Source: Macrostomum hystrix
Taxonomy: Eukaryota; Platyhelminthes; Macrostomidae
Assembly: GCA_950097015.1 (NCBI GenBank)
Contig: CATNEN010000007.1
Location: 12,859,001-12,923,000 of the forward strand
DNA length: 64,000 nt
Direction: 5' to 3'
This document shows positions 30,105-48,006 of the stretch, piece after piece (within the stretch, counting starts at the first letter, position 1; the number at the start of each line of letters is the position of its first letter). A program made the translations under genes and the position numbers. The notes under the pieces are model-generated. The model was given only the letters and a program-made list of their open reading frames with translations, was not told where the DNA came from and made no database searches.

Positions 30105-31252
30105 TCACTCGGGCGAGGCCTTGATGCCTTCGTCTGAAAAGAACAAGCGGGGAGCACAAGAAGGAGCTTAGTGAGGTGGAGCAGCTCGGGCAACGCAGCC
30201 AGAAGTCCGGCAGACTCACCCCTTGCTACACGCGGCCTTGGCTTCACCAGCGGAGGCGGGCGCGGCGGCGGCAGCTTGTTCTTGTTCTCGCCGTTGCCTT
30301 CAGAATCCGAGCGCGGCAAGGACGACAACGAAGGCGGTGGCGGATCCGCGACCGGCTGCTGTGACTCTTGTGAATCCGCGACCGGCTGTGGCGATGGCGC
30401 CTTTCGCAACTGTTGCCGCAACGCCAGGAAGTCAGTGCCAACAACCGACATCGGTGGCGGCGCGCCTGGCCCCAAGCCAGCTGGTCGCAGCCTCGGCCTT
30501 GGCGGCGGCATCGAATCGCCTTTAACTTCCGGAGCAGGCGCTGCTGCTAAAGAAGACGGGGATGCGGCGCCGGGCTTGTCAATAGAGTCCATTGGAGGCG
30601 ATTCGGGTGCCTTCCGCAGCTGCTGGCGCAGCGCCAGGAGGTCGGACCCAATGACAGACACGGGCGATTGGCCGCCCGTACCTGTGGGCCGAAGCAGTCT
30701 GGGCTTCGGCGGCAATTCTTGCTCGGCCTCCGCGGCTGACATCTCGGATCTGGGCTTGGGGGCCGGGGTGGCTGGGCTGTCTGTGGTCTCTGATCCGGCT
30801 CCGGGCCGCTGTCGGGGCACTCGAGGCTTCAGCAGCAGGCCGGCGCCTCCGCTGCCGAATCCGGGCAGCATCGGCATCGCGCCAGGGGGCAGGTGCCGTG
30901 GCCGCACGGGCGCAGCAATGTCCTCATCCTGGACTTCAGCCACAGGGTCGCATTGTAGCTCATTGCTGCTCTGGTCAATGCTGGTGACTGCCTCCGCGGT
31001 GTCCGTCTGTGCTGTCTCCTCTTCTTCAACTTCCAGATGCGTCGACAGCGGCAGCGGCAGATCATCAGCGGAGGAGGTGGAGGAGGCGCGCTGATTCAAC
31101 AGCAGCTGCGTCGGTGGCCTACGCGACTTGGGGCCCACCGGTCGGCGCAGAACGGCCGCTGAGGCCACAGAAGGCGGAGTTGCTGGAGGCGACGTCGGGG
31201 TATCCGCTGTGCTGATGGAAGCTGGACTGTCCAGACTGTCTGATTCGGGCAT
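30105..31252 (-). CDS. Proline-rich protein with duplicated LALRQQLRKAP motif, two exons
   Basis: Exon 1 is 30220-31252 and exon 2 is 30105-30133. The donor is G|GTGAGT and the acceptor TTGTTCTTTTCAG; they join in phase 1 to give 353 residues ending ARDEGIKASPE. The ATG at 31250-31252 has good context. No folded domain was recognised. Residues 181-216 and 249-286 are two copies of a module: an SH3-ligand-like PPKPR/PPPRPR-LRP, then SV(I/V)G(S/T)D-L-ALRQQLRKAP. A third proline block lies at 328-341. Residues 37-47 (RPVGPKSRRPP) loosely match the second half of the capping-protein-interaction motif, but its L-x-H-x-T part is missing. The middle is acidic (75-112). It may be an actin or endocytic adaptor; the function is unknown. 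A polyadenylation-like ATTAAA lies about 80 bp downstream. Confidence 0.73.
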
Positions 31253-31259
31253 GGCGTCG

Positions 31260-31976
31260 CCGTCGGGTAGGGAAAGCCGGCCTTCTGACTATCGTCTTCC
31301 AAGCGACCGGCTTCGTCAGCGGGGCGCGCTCTGCGGCTTAGAGGGGAGGCGGAAAATAAGAATTCAGAGGCGGCTTGGAAAACTGGCCGGACAAGCCTGT
31401 AGGTGACTGCGCGCGGACCAGAACCAGAGAGCGAGCGATATAAGCCTGCGAGAAAAACTACGAAACGATAATAAGCGAGCAGGCAAGGGGCTTCTCAGAT
31501 AGGCGACCTGAGCGGAGCAGGGTGGGAGTTGGTGGCGGCTCGGGCAGGCAGTTGACGCAGGCGGCCAAGTGAGAGAAGTAAAGGAGAGAGAAGGGGCAGC
31601 GTGCGGACCCGGCCTTATCGGACCCTGCGGGTCAGGCTGACCGCAGCTCTGGGCATTGTTGCTAGTGGCCCGCCCTGCCAAGGAAAGAAGCAAACGAGCT
31701 CTACCGACAATAATGAGCAAAGCCTAGGCGCAGAAAGGTGTGTGCTCAACGTGCGTGCGAGCACCGAGCTTGGGACGCGCGGGGCATAGCGAAGGTGCCT
31801 CCGCACGATGGGGACCGCCCTCCGCAGCTGTCTGTCCCTCCCCACAGCTGTAGGCAGAGAGCAAGACCGAACTTTCTGACCCCAACGCCAACTGGTTTTA
31901 TGAGCGTCTGGGCATAACTCGGTGCGCAATATGTGAGCAAAGCTTGGACTCTGGGTTCATTTGTGTCTAGGCCTCT
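31260..31976. other. Upstream region of the proline-rich gene
   Basis: GC-rich near the gene, with a minus-strand CTTATATCG at about 31435-31443 that could be a weak TATA element. Short open frames here are not supported. Confidence 0.35.
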
Positions 31977-32055
31977 CAATCAAGGGCTGACTGCACCAAT
32001 CAAGGGCTGACTGCACCAATCAAGGGCTGACTGCACCAATCAAGGGCTGACTTTT
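31977..32055. repeat. 20-bp CACCAATCAAGGGCTGACTG repeat, 4 copies
   Basis: Four near-identical units with a CCAATCA core, 0.7-0.8 kb upstream of the minus-strand proline-rich gene. Confidence 0.92.
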
Positions 32056-32648
32056 TAAGGGCCGTTTTTAGTCACTTATTGCTGATCCAATTCCAGCACC
32101 AACTTCTGACACGATTCCAGCAGCCACCTCTGATACAATTCCAGCAACAACTTCTTGCACGATTCCAGGATTAATTCTAGCTTCAATTCGTAATACTATA
32201 CCACCCCCTTGGCTTGTTATACACGTAGGAAAGTGTAGGCAAAGCACAATTACGAAATACGGCGGGAAAGCGACATAAATTGTGCTGGATTGTGAAGAAC
32301 CCTGAGGTCTTTGCGGACATTCGCCAGGACAAGACTGGAACCTCCACGCCCGGCACTCCTACTTCTCTCTCCCCGCTTGCCCGGGGGTGGGACATGGCTG
32401 TGGGAGCGTACAGCAGGGCAGACAGGCCACGCACTCAACGGCCCAGACAGACCCAGCTGCTTCTACAGATTGTACGCCTCCCCTCGCCTCCGATGCCTCC
32501 CAAAGCACTAAAAGTACTTTCCGGACTTGCCCGCAAACCAGGCTGAGGGTGAGCACTGAGCAAGGAGTCTCAGGGCGGAAGCTGAAAGCCAGCTGCAGTG
32601 CAGAACTAGGCTAAACTATGCACTTTGCCGACACCAAAGATTCCGTAA
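32056..32648. other. Intergenic
   Basis: A degenerate run of ATTCCAGCA-type words at about 32085-32170. Otherwise no gene was recognised. Confidence 0.35.
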
Positions 32649-32800
32649 AGGGACCCAGAGCAGGGCTTCTTTGCCAGGAGCTGGGACAATTGGCACAATG
32701 GGACCCAGAGCAGGGCTTCTTTGCCAGGAGCTGGGACAATTGGCACAATGGGACCCAGAGCAGGGCTTCTTTGCCAGGAGCTGGGACAATTGGCACAAAG
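32649..32800. repeat. 50-bp repeat, 3 copies
   Basis: Units start GGGACCCAGAGCAGGGCTTC; the copies are identical over the visible length. Confidence 0.93.
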
Positions 32801-32852
32801 AAGTAGAAGAAATCAGAAGAAACGATTGACACAAACAGACCAGGTGTGAAAG

Positions 32853-33155
32853 CATGAGATGCTGAGAGGGCTCACCAGTCAGCATGGGTGGGGGCCATGA
32901 GATGCTGAGAGGGCTCACCAGTCAGCATGGGTGGGGCCATGAGATGCTGAGAGGGCTCACCAGTCAGCAGGGATGGGGCCATGAGATGCTGAGAGGGCTC
33001 ACCAGTCAGCATGGGTGGGGCCATGAGATGCTGAGAGGGCTCACCAGTCAGCATGGATGGGGCCATGAGATGCTGAGAGGACTCACCAGTCAGCAGGGAT
33101 GGGGCCATGAGATGCTGAGAGGACTCACCAGTCAGCATGGGTCGCCATGAGATGC
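32853..33155. repeat. 42-bp minisatellite, 7 copies
   Basis: Units read CATGAGATGCTGAGAGGGCT then CACCAGTCAGCATGGGTGGGGC. One copy has an extra G, and GGG/GGA variants alternate. Confidence 0.93.
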
Positions 33156-33716
33156 TCAGGTCACTGCAGACTGCTGCCAACTTGGCCAAGGTGTGAGACA
33201 GTGATGATGAAGCTTATCTCGGCAGGCATTTCGTATCTGATTCATGCCGCCCTGAAGCTGCAAATAAAGCAGAGCCAGGTGCAAAATTAACTCAGTTGCA
33301 CTTTTCAGAGGCACAAACCCAGTGGCACTAATCCACTCCACATTTCTTATACTATTGAAAGCTTTAGACATAATAAAGCATATAAGCAATAGCTTCATAT
33401 CTAATAGTACAGATTTACCCTTAAAGACAAATATAGGTATAATTCTGTGAAAACAGGCTATGAATAGTTGTATTTTATTTTTATTTGTTGGTCTACTTTA
33501 AATGGAAGGCATTTCTGACTGCTGATGGCTAATGCATATGAACTTATCAAATATTATATCGAATATACTCATTCAGGACTGGCGCTATTCTATTCCAAAA
33601 GTTGAAAATTAATAATAAAATAATTTTTCTGTGTCCTAAAGAATTTTGTCCATAAATATGCATTACACATATTTTTTTAAATGAAATAACTGAAATGTTC
33701 TTAATTACACAACTTA
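33156..33716. other. Intergenic, AT-rich
   Basis: No gene or repeat was recognised. Confidence 0.4.
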
Positions 33717-33727
33717 AAACCTAGGAT

Positions 33728-34098
33728 AGGGGGTGAGTGGCAGAGCGGTTAACGCGTTTGCCTCTCGCACCACGGTCCCTAAGTTCGATTCCACGGCGAG
33801 GCCACATTTATTTGGGGCGCAGCCACGGAGAGAAGGCTTGGGGGCTTGTCGTGCAATTGACACCCTTGAGGGCCAACCTCCAAGGCACAGTGAAGTGTAC
33901 ACTGCCTGACGATGAGAAAGTCAGGGCAGATGTACACACCTGTGTGAGCGTATGCCTGCGTACGGTATCTGTGTGCGTGTGTGCTCAGGAGTCAGCAAAA
34001 TGGGCAGAATTGCCTCCTCGCTGGCTGCAGGTCTAGTGTCACCAAACTATGTGTCATTGCCCGCAGCCCTCCTGCAATTATTATTATTATTATTTATT
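33728..34098 (+). mobile_element. tRNA-derived SINE, copy 2, with perfect target-site duplication
   Basis: A tRNA-like head (GTGAGTGGCAGAGCGGTTAA as A-box region; AGTTCGATTCC as B box), a body alignable with copy 1 at 10594-10932, and an ATT-repeat tail. The 11-bp direct repeat AAACCTAGGAT flanks it at 33717-33727 and 34099-34109. That is the hallmark of target-primed reverse transcription and indicates a fairly recent insertion. Relative to copy 1 it has a slightly longer CT/GT-rich middle (about 33950-33990). The open frame inside it is not a gene. Confidence 0.93.
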
Positions 34099-34109
34099 AA
34101 ACCTAGGAT

Positions 34110-34567
34110 GCAAAAGCCTTCATTTTAATCTAATTGACCATTAAGGCAATTCCAAAGAGAACAACAAGCTATTTGGTAGTTATGTAGGCACTATGTAGCA
34201 ATGATTTAGTACTTAAATGTTCTATCTATGACAGCTATTCAGACTACAGACTGGGGGCTGCAACATCTTTCTAAATTTGTACCTAAAATAACTAATGCTG
34301 TTGCAATTTTTTATAAAATAAAGTGAAGAAATTTTGATTTGCTTCTGATCATACCATGATATATATATATATATATATATATATGCCTTTATAGCTAGAA
34401 ACAAAAACTCTTCAGAAACTCTTCAAAACTTTTTTGTTAACTTGTCTTGAAAAAAATTATTAAGCAAATGTTTGATTACCACTTTGTTCTAAATATTGTT
34501 ATCACTACATTTAAAGTGTCTTCTATCTTCATCTCTATCCATTTTATAAATATTCTCAATAGACCAA
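34110..34567. other. Intergenic with AT microsatellite
   Basis: AT-rich spacer containing an (AT)n run at about 34358-34386. No gene was seen. Confidence 0.4.
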
Positions 34568-34621
34568 TAATAATAAATACAATGGCCACCGGCCACAAGT
34601 GGTCAGGAAAGGGGGACATTG

Positions 34622-35043
34622 TCAAAAAGCACGCTTAGCTGCGCAGTCTCTGATGAAGGTAGCACCATTGATCTGATCAGCCGCCCTGGTGTCTTCTGTC
34701 AGACAGTCGACGAACCTCGGGGTCCGCGCCTGCCCCTGCCGGAATGGGCCCTGCTGCGTGTACAGCAAGACCTCCTGCAGTGGCTCCGGGCAGTAGGACT
34801 CGAAGTGAATGCCGTGGCCCGCCAGCTTCAGGCGGCGCTGTCGCAGGGTCACACTGGGAGGGCTCAGCTTGACCTGCTGGTAGAGAGCCTGGTTGGTGAC
34901 GTGTTTGGCGTGACAGTACATGCTGAAGGCAGCGCGCAGAAGGCTGGAGTGCACCGCGTCCAGCTGGTGCTCCAGCACATCCATCATGGTCCAGGTCTTG
35001 GCATTGTAGAAGAGCACCGTTTCCACCACCGCCTGGAACTGTT
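34622..35043 (-). mobile_element. C-terminal fragment of a non-LTR (LINE) reverse transcriptase polyprotein
   Basis: One minus-strand frame encodes VVETVLFYNAKTWTMMDVLE, then a stretch with HVTNQALYQQV and LRQRRLKLAGHGIHF. These are the conserved blocks found after the RT domain in many LINE ORF2 proteins (tyrosine/AxTW motif, HVTN, RRxxLxGH). The catalytic RT palm, endonuclease and any ORF1 are absent, so it is a 5'-truncated dead copy. It ends with a stop at 34622. Clade assignment is not possible from this piece. Confidence 0.75.
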
Positions 35044-35049
35044 ATGTCA

Positions 35050-36114
35050 GTAGTCAGTAGACCATAACAGTCTAAAAGTACTGATATAAAAGATTATAGA
35101 AGTCTGAAGCTAAAAAATTGAAATAGCTAACTAAAATCACAGAGAAATCAAAGATTTAAAAGAAAAAGAAAAAACATGGAGTTCTAAGTAGCATTACGTA
35201 TTCCCAAATATACAAATGTGAAATAAGACAAGCTCTCTCTAGAAAATATTGAGTACTAAAGAAGCAAAAAGCATATCAACGTTAGGTCGAAGCTCAAAAA
35301 TAAGTAATTAAAAAAGCCGCTCTTTAGTATCAGTAAAGAATTGAAATAATTGAAGTAGGTTGAATAAATTTGAAACTACCTGATAACTATCTATAGCTAG
35401 ACCAAATCAGCTCATGGAAAATATTAAAATGATAAATATATCTAACATACTATGTAAACTTATATATAAATTAAAATTTCTTATTGAGCATTGAAGGGCT
35501 CATGACGTCTTCATCTAGTTAATATAGAACCAAACTGAAAAAAAACCTCTCTTTAGTCTAAAGTTCTTAAAGCAAATTTTCATGTTTAATTTGACAATTT
35601 TAGTTTACATTTTTATCTTACAATTTTTTTAAACAAGACTTAATACATAAAAGCAGAAAATAGCATCCAAAGCACAAAAGTTACATTTTAAGTTGTTCAG
35701 TGTGAGTGCATTTCAAAGTTGTTTTTGCTTTTTTCTTGCTCTGTTCTTGTAAAACCGCTAAATTGAATATTTTGTAATAATCAAAGGCTGCTAAGTAGCA
35801 TTTAAGTTTATTTAATAAACTTTTAAGTTTTTTTAATTAAAACCGTCTGCTGCTTTTAAAACTAACGAGAGAAATAAATTTAATGTAATCACACTTCTTT
35901 TTTTGTTACTTTAGGTAAATAAATTATTTTAACTTAGCATTTTTTGTACATTTTTGTTCATTGCAGTCTTAGTATTCTTAATTATGTACTGAAGTAAAAG
36001 ACAAAGTAACTGATAAGTTACTGATAATTAAGTTACTAGGAGGCGTAAAGTTGCTGATAATAGTCGAAACTGCCTTTCTAAATATCACACATTTATTTTG
36101 CAAGTATTATATAA
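35050..36114. other. AT-rich intergenic, upstream of KIFAP3
   Basis: No coding signal. This is the presumed promoter region of the plus-strand KIFAP3 gene; no convincing TATA box could be chosen in such AT-rich sequence. Confidence 0.4.
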
Positions 36115-43167
<7,053 letters not shown>

Positions 43168-44307
43168 TGCATCCACCTCACCGACCACTGCCCTGCATCA
43201 TACGTGCGACCGGCCCCCCTCACTTACATGATAACATTGGCCTTCTAGTGGCCTCCGTGCCTTAGGCGGCTGACATTCGCTGCTGCAAAAATCAACTGTA
43301 ACTAGTGAACTGCTTCTGACCTCTTGCTATAAGTTGTGCGAAGCTATTAGCTATTCGCTTGTAAGCTTTAAGCATGTATGCAAGTTTTGCAACAGCTGCA
43401 ACAAAGACGAAATTTCCGAAATCACTGCCGCCTAACCAGTGATTGATACTTTTTTGGGCCTCAGCAACTCGGTCTCATACTGGTCGTTCCATGGAAAGAG
43501 CTCTTTCCTCTCACCTGCGTGTTCTCAACACTGAAGACCTCAGCTACTCCCTCAGCTACTCCCTCAGCTACTCCCTCAGCTACTCCCTCAGCTACTCCCT
43601 CAGCTACTCCCTCAGCTACTCCCTCAGCTACTCCCTCAGCTATTCCCTCAGCTACTCCCTCAGCTACTCCCTCAGCTACTCCCTCAGCTACTCCCGCAGC
43701 TACTCCCTCAGCTACTCCCGCAGCTACTCCCTCAGCTACTCCCTCAGCTACTCCCTCAGCTACTCCCTCAGCTACTCCCTCAGTCTCACCTTGTCCTTCT
43801 ACGGCCTCATCTATCCCGACTCATCCTAGATGATTTTTTCATGACTGAATACCTTATATCCTGTCTGTTCACCGACGCGTTTAGTGTGAGGCTTGTGAAA
43901 TCATATTCTACTGTTCCTGTGCATACATGTACGCAGTAATATCAGATTATGCATGTCCACAAATTCTCTAATTGGCTGTCGTCCTGAATTTTCTTGACAA
44001 TATGATAGATTTTTTTATTTCTGTTTCTTCTGACGCTCTAATGCAGCACCTTCTGTGTGCATGTCACACCTGCTGCTATTGCTGTTGGATTTGTTCTGTC
44101 TATCATGAATGCCTCAAATTAACAAATAAATGTGAACGTTCTGAGAAGCGTGCTCTCAACACTAAAGCGCTGTGATACCCGTCACTTCTCTGTACATCTG
44201 ACTTGCTGCGATTGGCTGGGCTTTTGCTTTGCAGCACCACGGACTTAAAGTCCTGAATTCCTAGCCAGGCTCGACTTCCTCTTTATAAGGCCCCGTAGAA
44301 TAGTGCA
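43168..44307 (+). other. KIFAP3 3' UTR and downstream DNA
   Basis: Sequence after the stop codon includes the 12-bp array below. The first good polyadenylation signal seen is AATAAA at 44125-44130. If used, the 3' UTR would be about 0.96 kb and would contain the 12-bp repeat. Confidence 0.45.
43540..43785 (+). repeat. 12-bp CTCAGCTACTCC array in the probable KIFAP3 3' UTR
   Basis: About 20 units with rare CCGCAG and TATTCC changes. The period is a multiple of three, so it is open in all forward frames (for example Ser-Ala-Thr-Pro repeats), but it lies after the KIFAP3 stop and has no conserved flanks. Confidence 0.94.
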
Positions 44308-45195
44308 GGAGGGACAGTGAGCCGTTCGCAATTCACAGCCGGTCAGGTTCTCCCACAGGAGGGACAGTGAGCCGCTCGCAATTCACAGCCGGTCAGGTTC
44401 TCCCACAGGAAGGACAGTGAGCCGTTCGCAATTCACAGCCGGTCAGGTTCTCCCACAGGAGGGACAGTGAGCCGCTCGCATTTCACAGCCGGTCAGGTTC
44501 TCCCACAGGAGGGACAGTGAGCCGCTCGCATTTCACAGCCGGTCAGGTTCTCCCACAGGAGGGACAGTGAGCCGTTCGCAATTCACAGCTGGTCAGGTTC
44601 TCCCACAGGAGGGACAGTGAGCCGTTCGCAATTCACAGCTGGTCAGGTTCTCCCACAGGAGGGACAGTGAGCCGCTCGCATTTCACAGCTGGTCAGGTTC
44701 TCCCACAGGAGGGACAGTGAGCCGCTCGCATTTCACAGCCGGTCAGGTTCTCCCACAGGAGGGACAGTGAGCCGCTCGCATTTCACAGCCGGTCAGGTTC
44801 TCCCACAGGAGGGACAGTGAGCCGCTCGCATTTCACAGCCGGTCAGGTTCTCCCACAGGAGGGACAGTGAGCCGCTCGCAATTCACAGCTGGTCAGGTTC
44901 TCCCACAGGAGGGACAGTGAGCCGCTCGCAATTCACAGCCGGTCAGGTTCTCCCACAGGAGGGACAGTGAGCCGCTCGCATTTCACAGCTGGTCAGGTTC
45001 TCCCACAGGAGGGACAGTGAGCCGCTCGCATTTCACAGCCGGTCAGGTTCTCCCACAGGAGGGACAGTGAGCCGCTCGCAATTCACAGCCGGTCAGGTTT
45101 TCCCACAGGAGGGACAGTGAGCCGCTCGCATTTCACAGCTGGTCAGGTTCTCTCACAGGAGGGACATTGAGCCGCTCACATTTCACAGCCGGTCA
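44308..45195. repeat. 50-bp minisatellite, about 18 copies
   Basis: Units read GGGACAGTGAGCCGCTCGCA, then (A/T)TTCACAGC(C/T)GGTCAGG, then TTCTCCCACAGGA. Three binary variant positions shuffle between copies. Confidence 0.95.
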
Positions 45196-45199
45196 GTCC

Positions 45200-45468
45200 C
45201 TCGCTTGTGATTTAATTTCGGCTCTCGGTGTATTTGAGCAGTAAAGGCCTTAATTGAGCCTTGATTGAGCGGCAGGTCCTCAGCTTATCAGCAGTTGGCC
45301 AAGGCAGGCAGGCAGGTATTAAACTGACTAGTGCCGGAAGCATTAAAAGTGTTCTGTAATTTCAGTGAGCAGCGGTCTGTAACGTAGAACTCATGCAGAG
45401 TAGGCTGACCAAACTTCAGTTTGAGCATGTTGACTCAGCCCGCTGCGATTTCGCCTAATGAGGAGGTG
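45200..45468. other. Intergenic, upstream of the glycosyltransferase gene
   Basis: No gene was seen. A short CAGGCAGGCAGG run at about 45306-45315. Confidence 0.35.
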
Positions 45469-45495
45469 ATTGGCGCAGCCCCACTGTGCTATAAA
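45469..45495 (+). promoter_or_regulatory. CCAAT and TATA elements of the glycosyltransferase gene
   Basis: An inverted CCAAT box (ATTGG at 45469-45473) precedes TATAAA at 45490-45495. The start codon is 44 bp after the TATA box, so the leader would be about 20 nt if transcription starts at the usual 25-30 bp distance. Confidence 0.6.
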
Positions 45496-45538
45496 TGCGC
45501 TTTCCTGCCCTGCTCTTCACGGACAGCCTGTGCCAGCG

Positions 45539-47437
45539 ATGAGCAGAAGGACAAGCCAGCGCTGCCTCACTCTGCTGCTCTGCGTCTTTCTGGTGGTGGT
45601 GAGTTCTGCTAGGCTCTGCAATCACCCGATTCCCAACCGAGGTTGCCTGCATGCCATTGTGGATTGTTTCAGGGAATAAATGAATTTTGGTGAATGTTGA
45701 ATGAGCTGAAACACAGAAACAGTCTTATTACACAAAATCACTCAGTTTCAGATACTGCCCTAATGTTCCTTGAATACCTGATATAAACCCAATTACCTGC
45801 AGGGAGCTCTGCTCTACATTAATAGAGCCGCACTAGGAGGCAGCGAAGACAATGGGCCGAAGCTGCCGCGAATTCTGCACCAGGTGAGCGAGTCTGAGAT
45901 GGTCTTCAGCGATTATTCAGTCGCCATCGAGTCGTGCAAGAGGCTCAATCCCAACTGGACCTACGTCCTCTGGCGGGACACGGACGCGGAGCTGCTCATC
46001 AAGGAGCACTTTCCCAGCTTCTACCACACGCAGTACACAAAGTACACAGATCGGCTGCAGAAGTCCGACTCCATTCGCTACATCATCCTGTACCTGTTCG
46101 GGGGTAGGTACTAGCACGTCTCACTGGTGTGCACTGAATCCCCACTCACCTGGTGTGCACTGAATCCCCACTCACCTGGTGTGCACTGAATCCCCACTCA
46201 CCTGGTGTGTACTGAATCCCCACTCACCTGGTGTGCACTGAATCCCCACTCATCTGGTGTGCACTGAATCCCCACTCACCTGGTGTGTACTGAATCCCCA
46301 CTCACCTGGTGTGCACTGAATCCCCACTCACCTGGTGTGCACTGAATCCCCACTCACCTGTTGTGCACTGAATCCCCACTCACCTGTTGTGCACTGAATC
46401 CCCACTCACCTGGTGTGCACTGAATCCCCACTCACCTGGTGTGCTTCGCCTGTCCATCTCAGGTGTGTACGCTGACCTGGATGTGGAGTGCGTGCGGCCT
46501 TTCTTTCCGGACTTGGAGGGCGAGGTCTGTTTCCTGGACCAGGAGAACCAGGCTCAGACGCAGGTGCTGTGGGACACGGAGAAGTCAGCGATGAACTCTG
46601 TAATGGGCTGCCGAGCTGGGCACCCCTTCATGCTGGACCTCATCCGTCGCATGGAGCAAGTGGTCGATAACCATGGTCAGCAATGACGCCAGCCAGTTGC
46701 TGGCTTATTTGGCAAGGCTTGAATTGGGAGCTTTTTATGAGAACAGTAAACTCAGCAAGTTAGAAAATTCTATTATGAAGCCCTAAGAAGCTGGAGTGCT
46801 TAGAATACGAGCATTCAATTCAGTAAATTCAACTGGCTACTTTCCGTGGCCCTTCAAACACTCGCTCGGAGGCAGTCCAGAGCCCATGGAGCAGCCATCA
46901 TCCCTTTCAGACGTGATGATGAGCACGGGACCCCGGATGCTGACCAAGGCTCTGCTCGAGTGGACAGCGAACGGACGGCAGCGGCAGCGGGCGAATAGCG
47001 TCAGACTTATGGACCCGGACGTGTTCTCGCCGCATGTGGACAATGCCGATATGATCATGGAAGTCTGCAGAAACAGATTCGGAAGTGAGTCGGAGTCAAG
47101 AAGCGCCAATTCTGATAGGCTTCATATTTGGCACAAAGCAAACCCAGTGTGACTTCCTTCTTTCACATCCGCAGGACCGCTGAACAATGGCGACAACTGG
47201 GTGGACCGCGCCTGCCGCGACTTGCAGCTGGCCGGTCTCAGGGATAACTTCACCGACAGGACGCTGGCGGTGCACTGGTTCATGCACCTGGGCTGGTTCC
47301 CCAAACACTTACGTGAGGAAAGGGATCGGTTCAACATCAGCCGCCTGGTGCCCAAGGTCCGCTTCTACCGGCAGCATCGCGACCAGCTTCTGGAGCTCAT
47401 TGGCGCGCGTCCTGGCAGGCGTGGCCGCGCGAACTGA
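45539..47437 (+). CDS. Type II membrane glycosyltransferase, DxD sugar-binding family (GT32-like), five exons
   Basis: Exons are 45539-45598, 45803-46103, 46463-46675, 46911-47084 and 47175-47437, all GT-AG and in phase, giving 336 residues. The fourth acceptor could instead be at 46881 (also in phase); the pyrimidine-rich CCCTTTCAG before 46911 is preferred. Residues 9-26 form a signal anchor, so a Golgi-lumen catalytic domain is expected. LPRILHQ (41-47) matches the family's I-P-K-I-I-H-Q start. SDSIRYIILYLFGGVYADLD (108-127) holds the DxD metal/nucleotide-sugar site (DLD, 125-127) followed by VECVRP. STGPRML is the typical later motif. This fits OCH1/alpha-1,4-GlcNAc-transferase-like GT32 enzymes (PF04488); donor and acceptor sugars cannot be told. 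Confidence 0.87.
46115..46447. repeat. 26-bp minisatellite in glycosyltransferase intron 2
   Basis: CTCACCTGGTGTGCACTGAA then TCCCCA, about 13 copies, almost filling the intron 46104-46462. Confidence 0.94.
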
Positions 47438-47875
47438 TTTGCTACTGAAATATTCAACTCATCTTTTTCCCCGCTAACTGCATGTCGGAGAATTCGAATG
47501 AATTTTAGCTACTAATGCTACGAATATGTTGCCCTCATGTAGGACCGCTGGTGGGAAGATTATGCGGTACTGACTAACACTAAGTACTCGTAGTAAGCAG
47601 CTGTACGTCTACTCTTGGTCACAGTCCAAAATTATGCAGCAGCAGACGGGGTTCCGTGCACGGAAGTCATGCTCAAGGTTCCGTGCTCACTATAATTCTA
47701 GTTAAAATACGAGTATATACTCGTACATTGAATTCGGGCAACAACCGGCACAATTGAATTTGCTTCAGTTGCTTTAAATACTTCGTCTTTTGGAACCGTA
47801 AAAGACGGTTCCATGGAGTACATAGAAGCACATAGACATGAGGTGCTGGAGCTAGAAAGGTGCTGGAACCGGTAA
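47438..47875. other. Downstream of the glycosyltransferase gene
   Basis: No gene and no clear AATAAA. At 47828-47860 there is a single 33-bp stretch identical to the 46-bp repeat unit found 3.2 kb away at 51072-51405. Confidence 0.5.
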
Positions 47876-47958
47876 GGAAGTAAGTAAGTAGGTCAGTAAG
47901 TAAGTAAGTAAGTAAGTTGGTCAGTAAGTAAGTAAATAAGTAAGTAGGTCAGTAAGTC

Positions 47959-48006
<48 letters not shown>

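Noticed and set aside
29984-30219. C-terminal extension of the proline-rich frame past the donor at 30219
   Set aside because: A strong GTGAGT donor and TTCTTTTCAG acceptor remove it and keep the frame; the extension is intron and 3' UTR read-through.
33740-33812. Functional tRNA gene
   Set aside because: A and B boxes are present, but no cloverleaf with a sound acceptor stem was found; the segment continues into a SINE body and tail.
43443-43833. Ser-Ala-Thr-Pro repeat frame after KIFAP3
   Set aside because: 12-bp array downstream of a real stop; mucin-like composition follows from the period alone.
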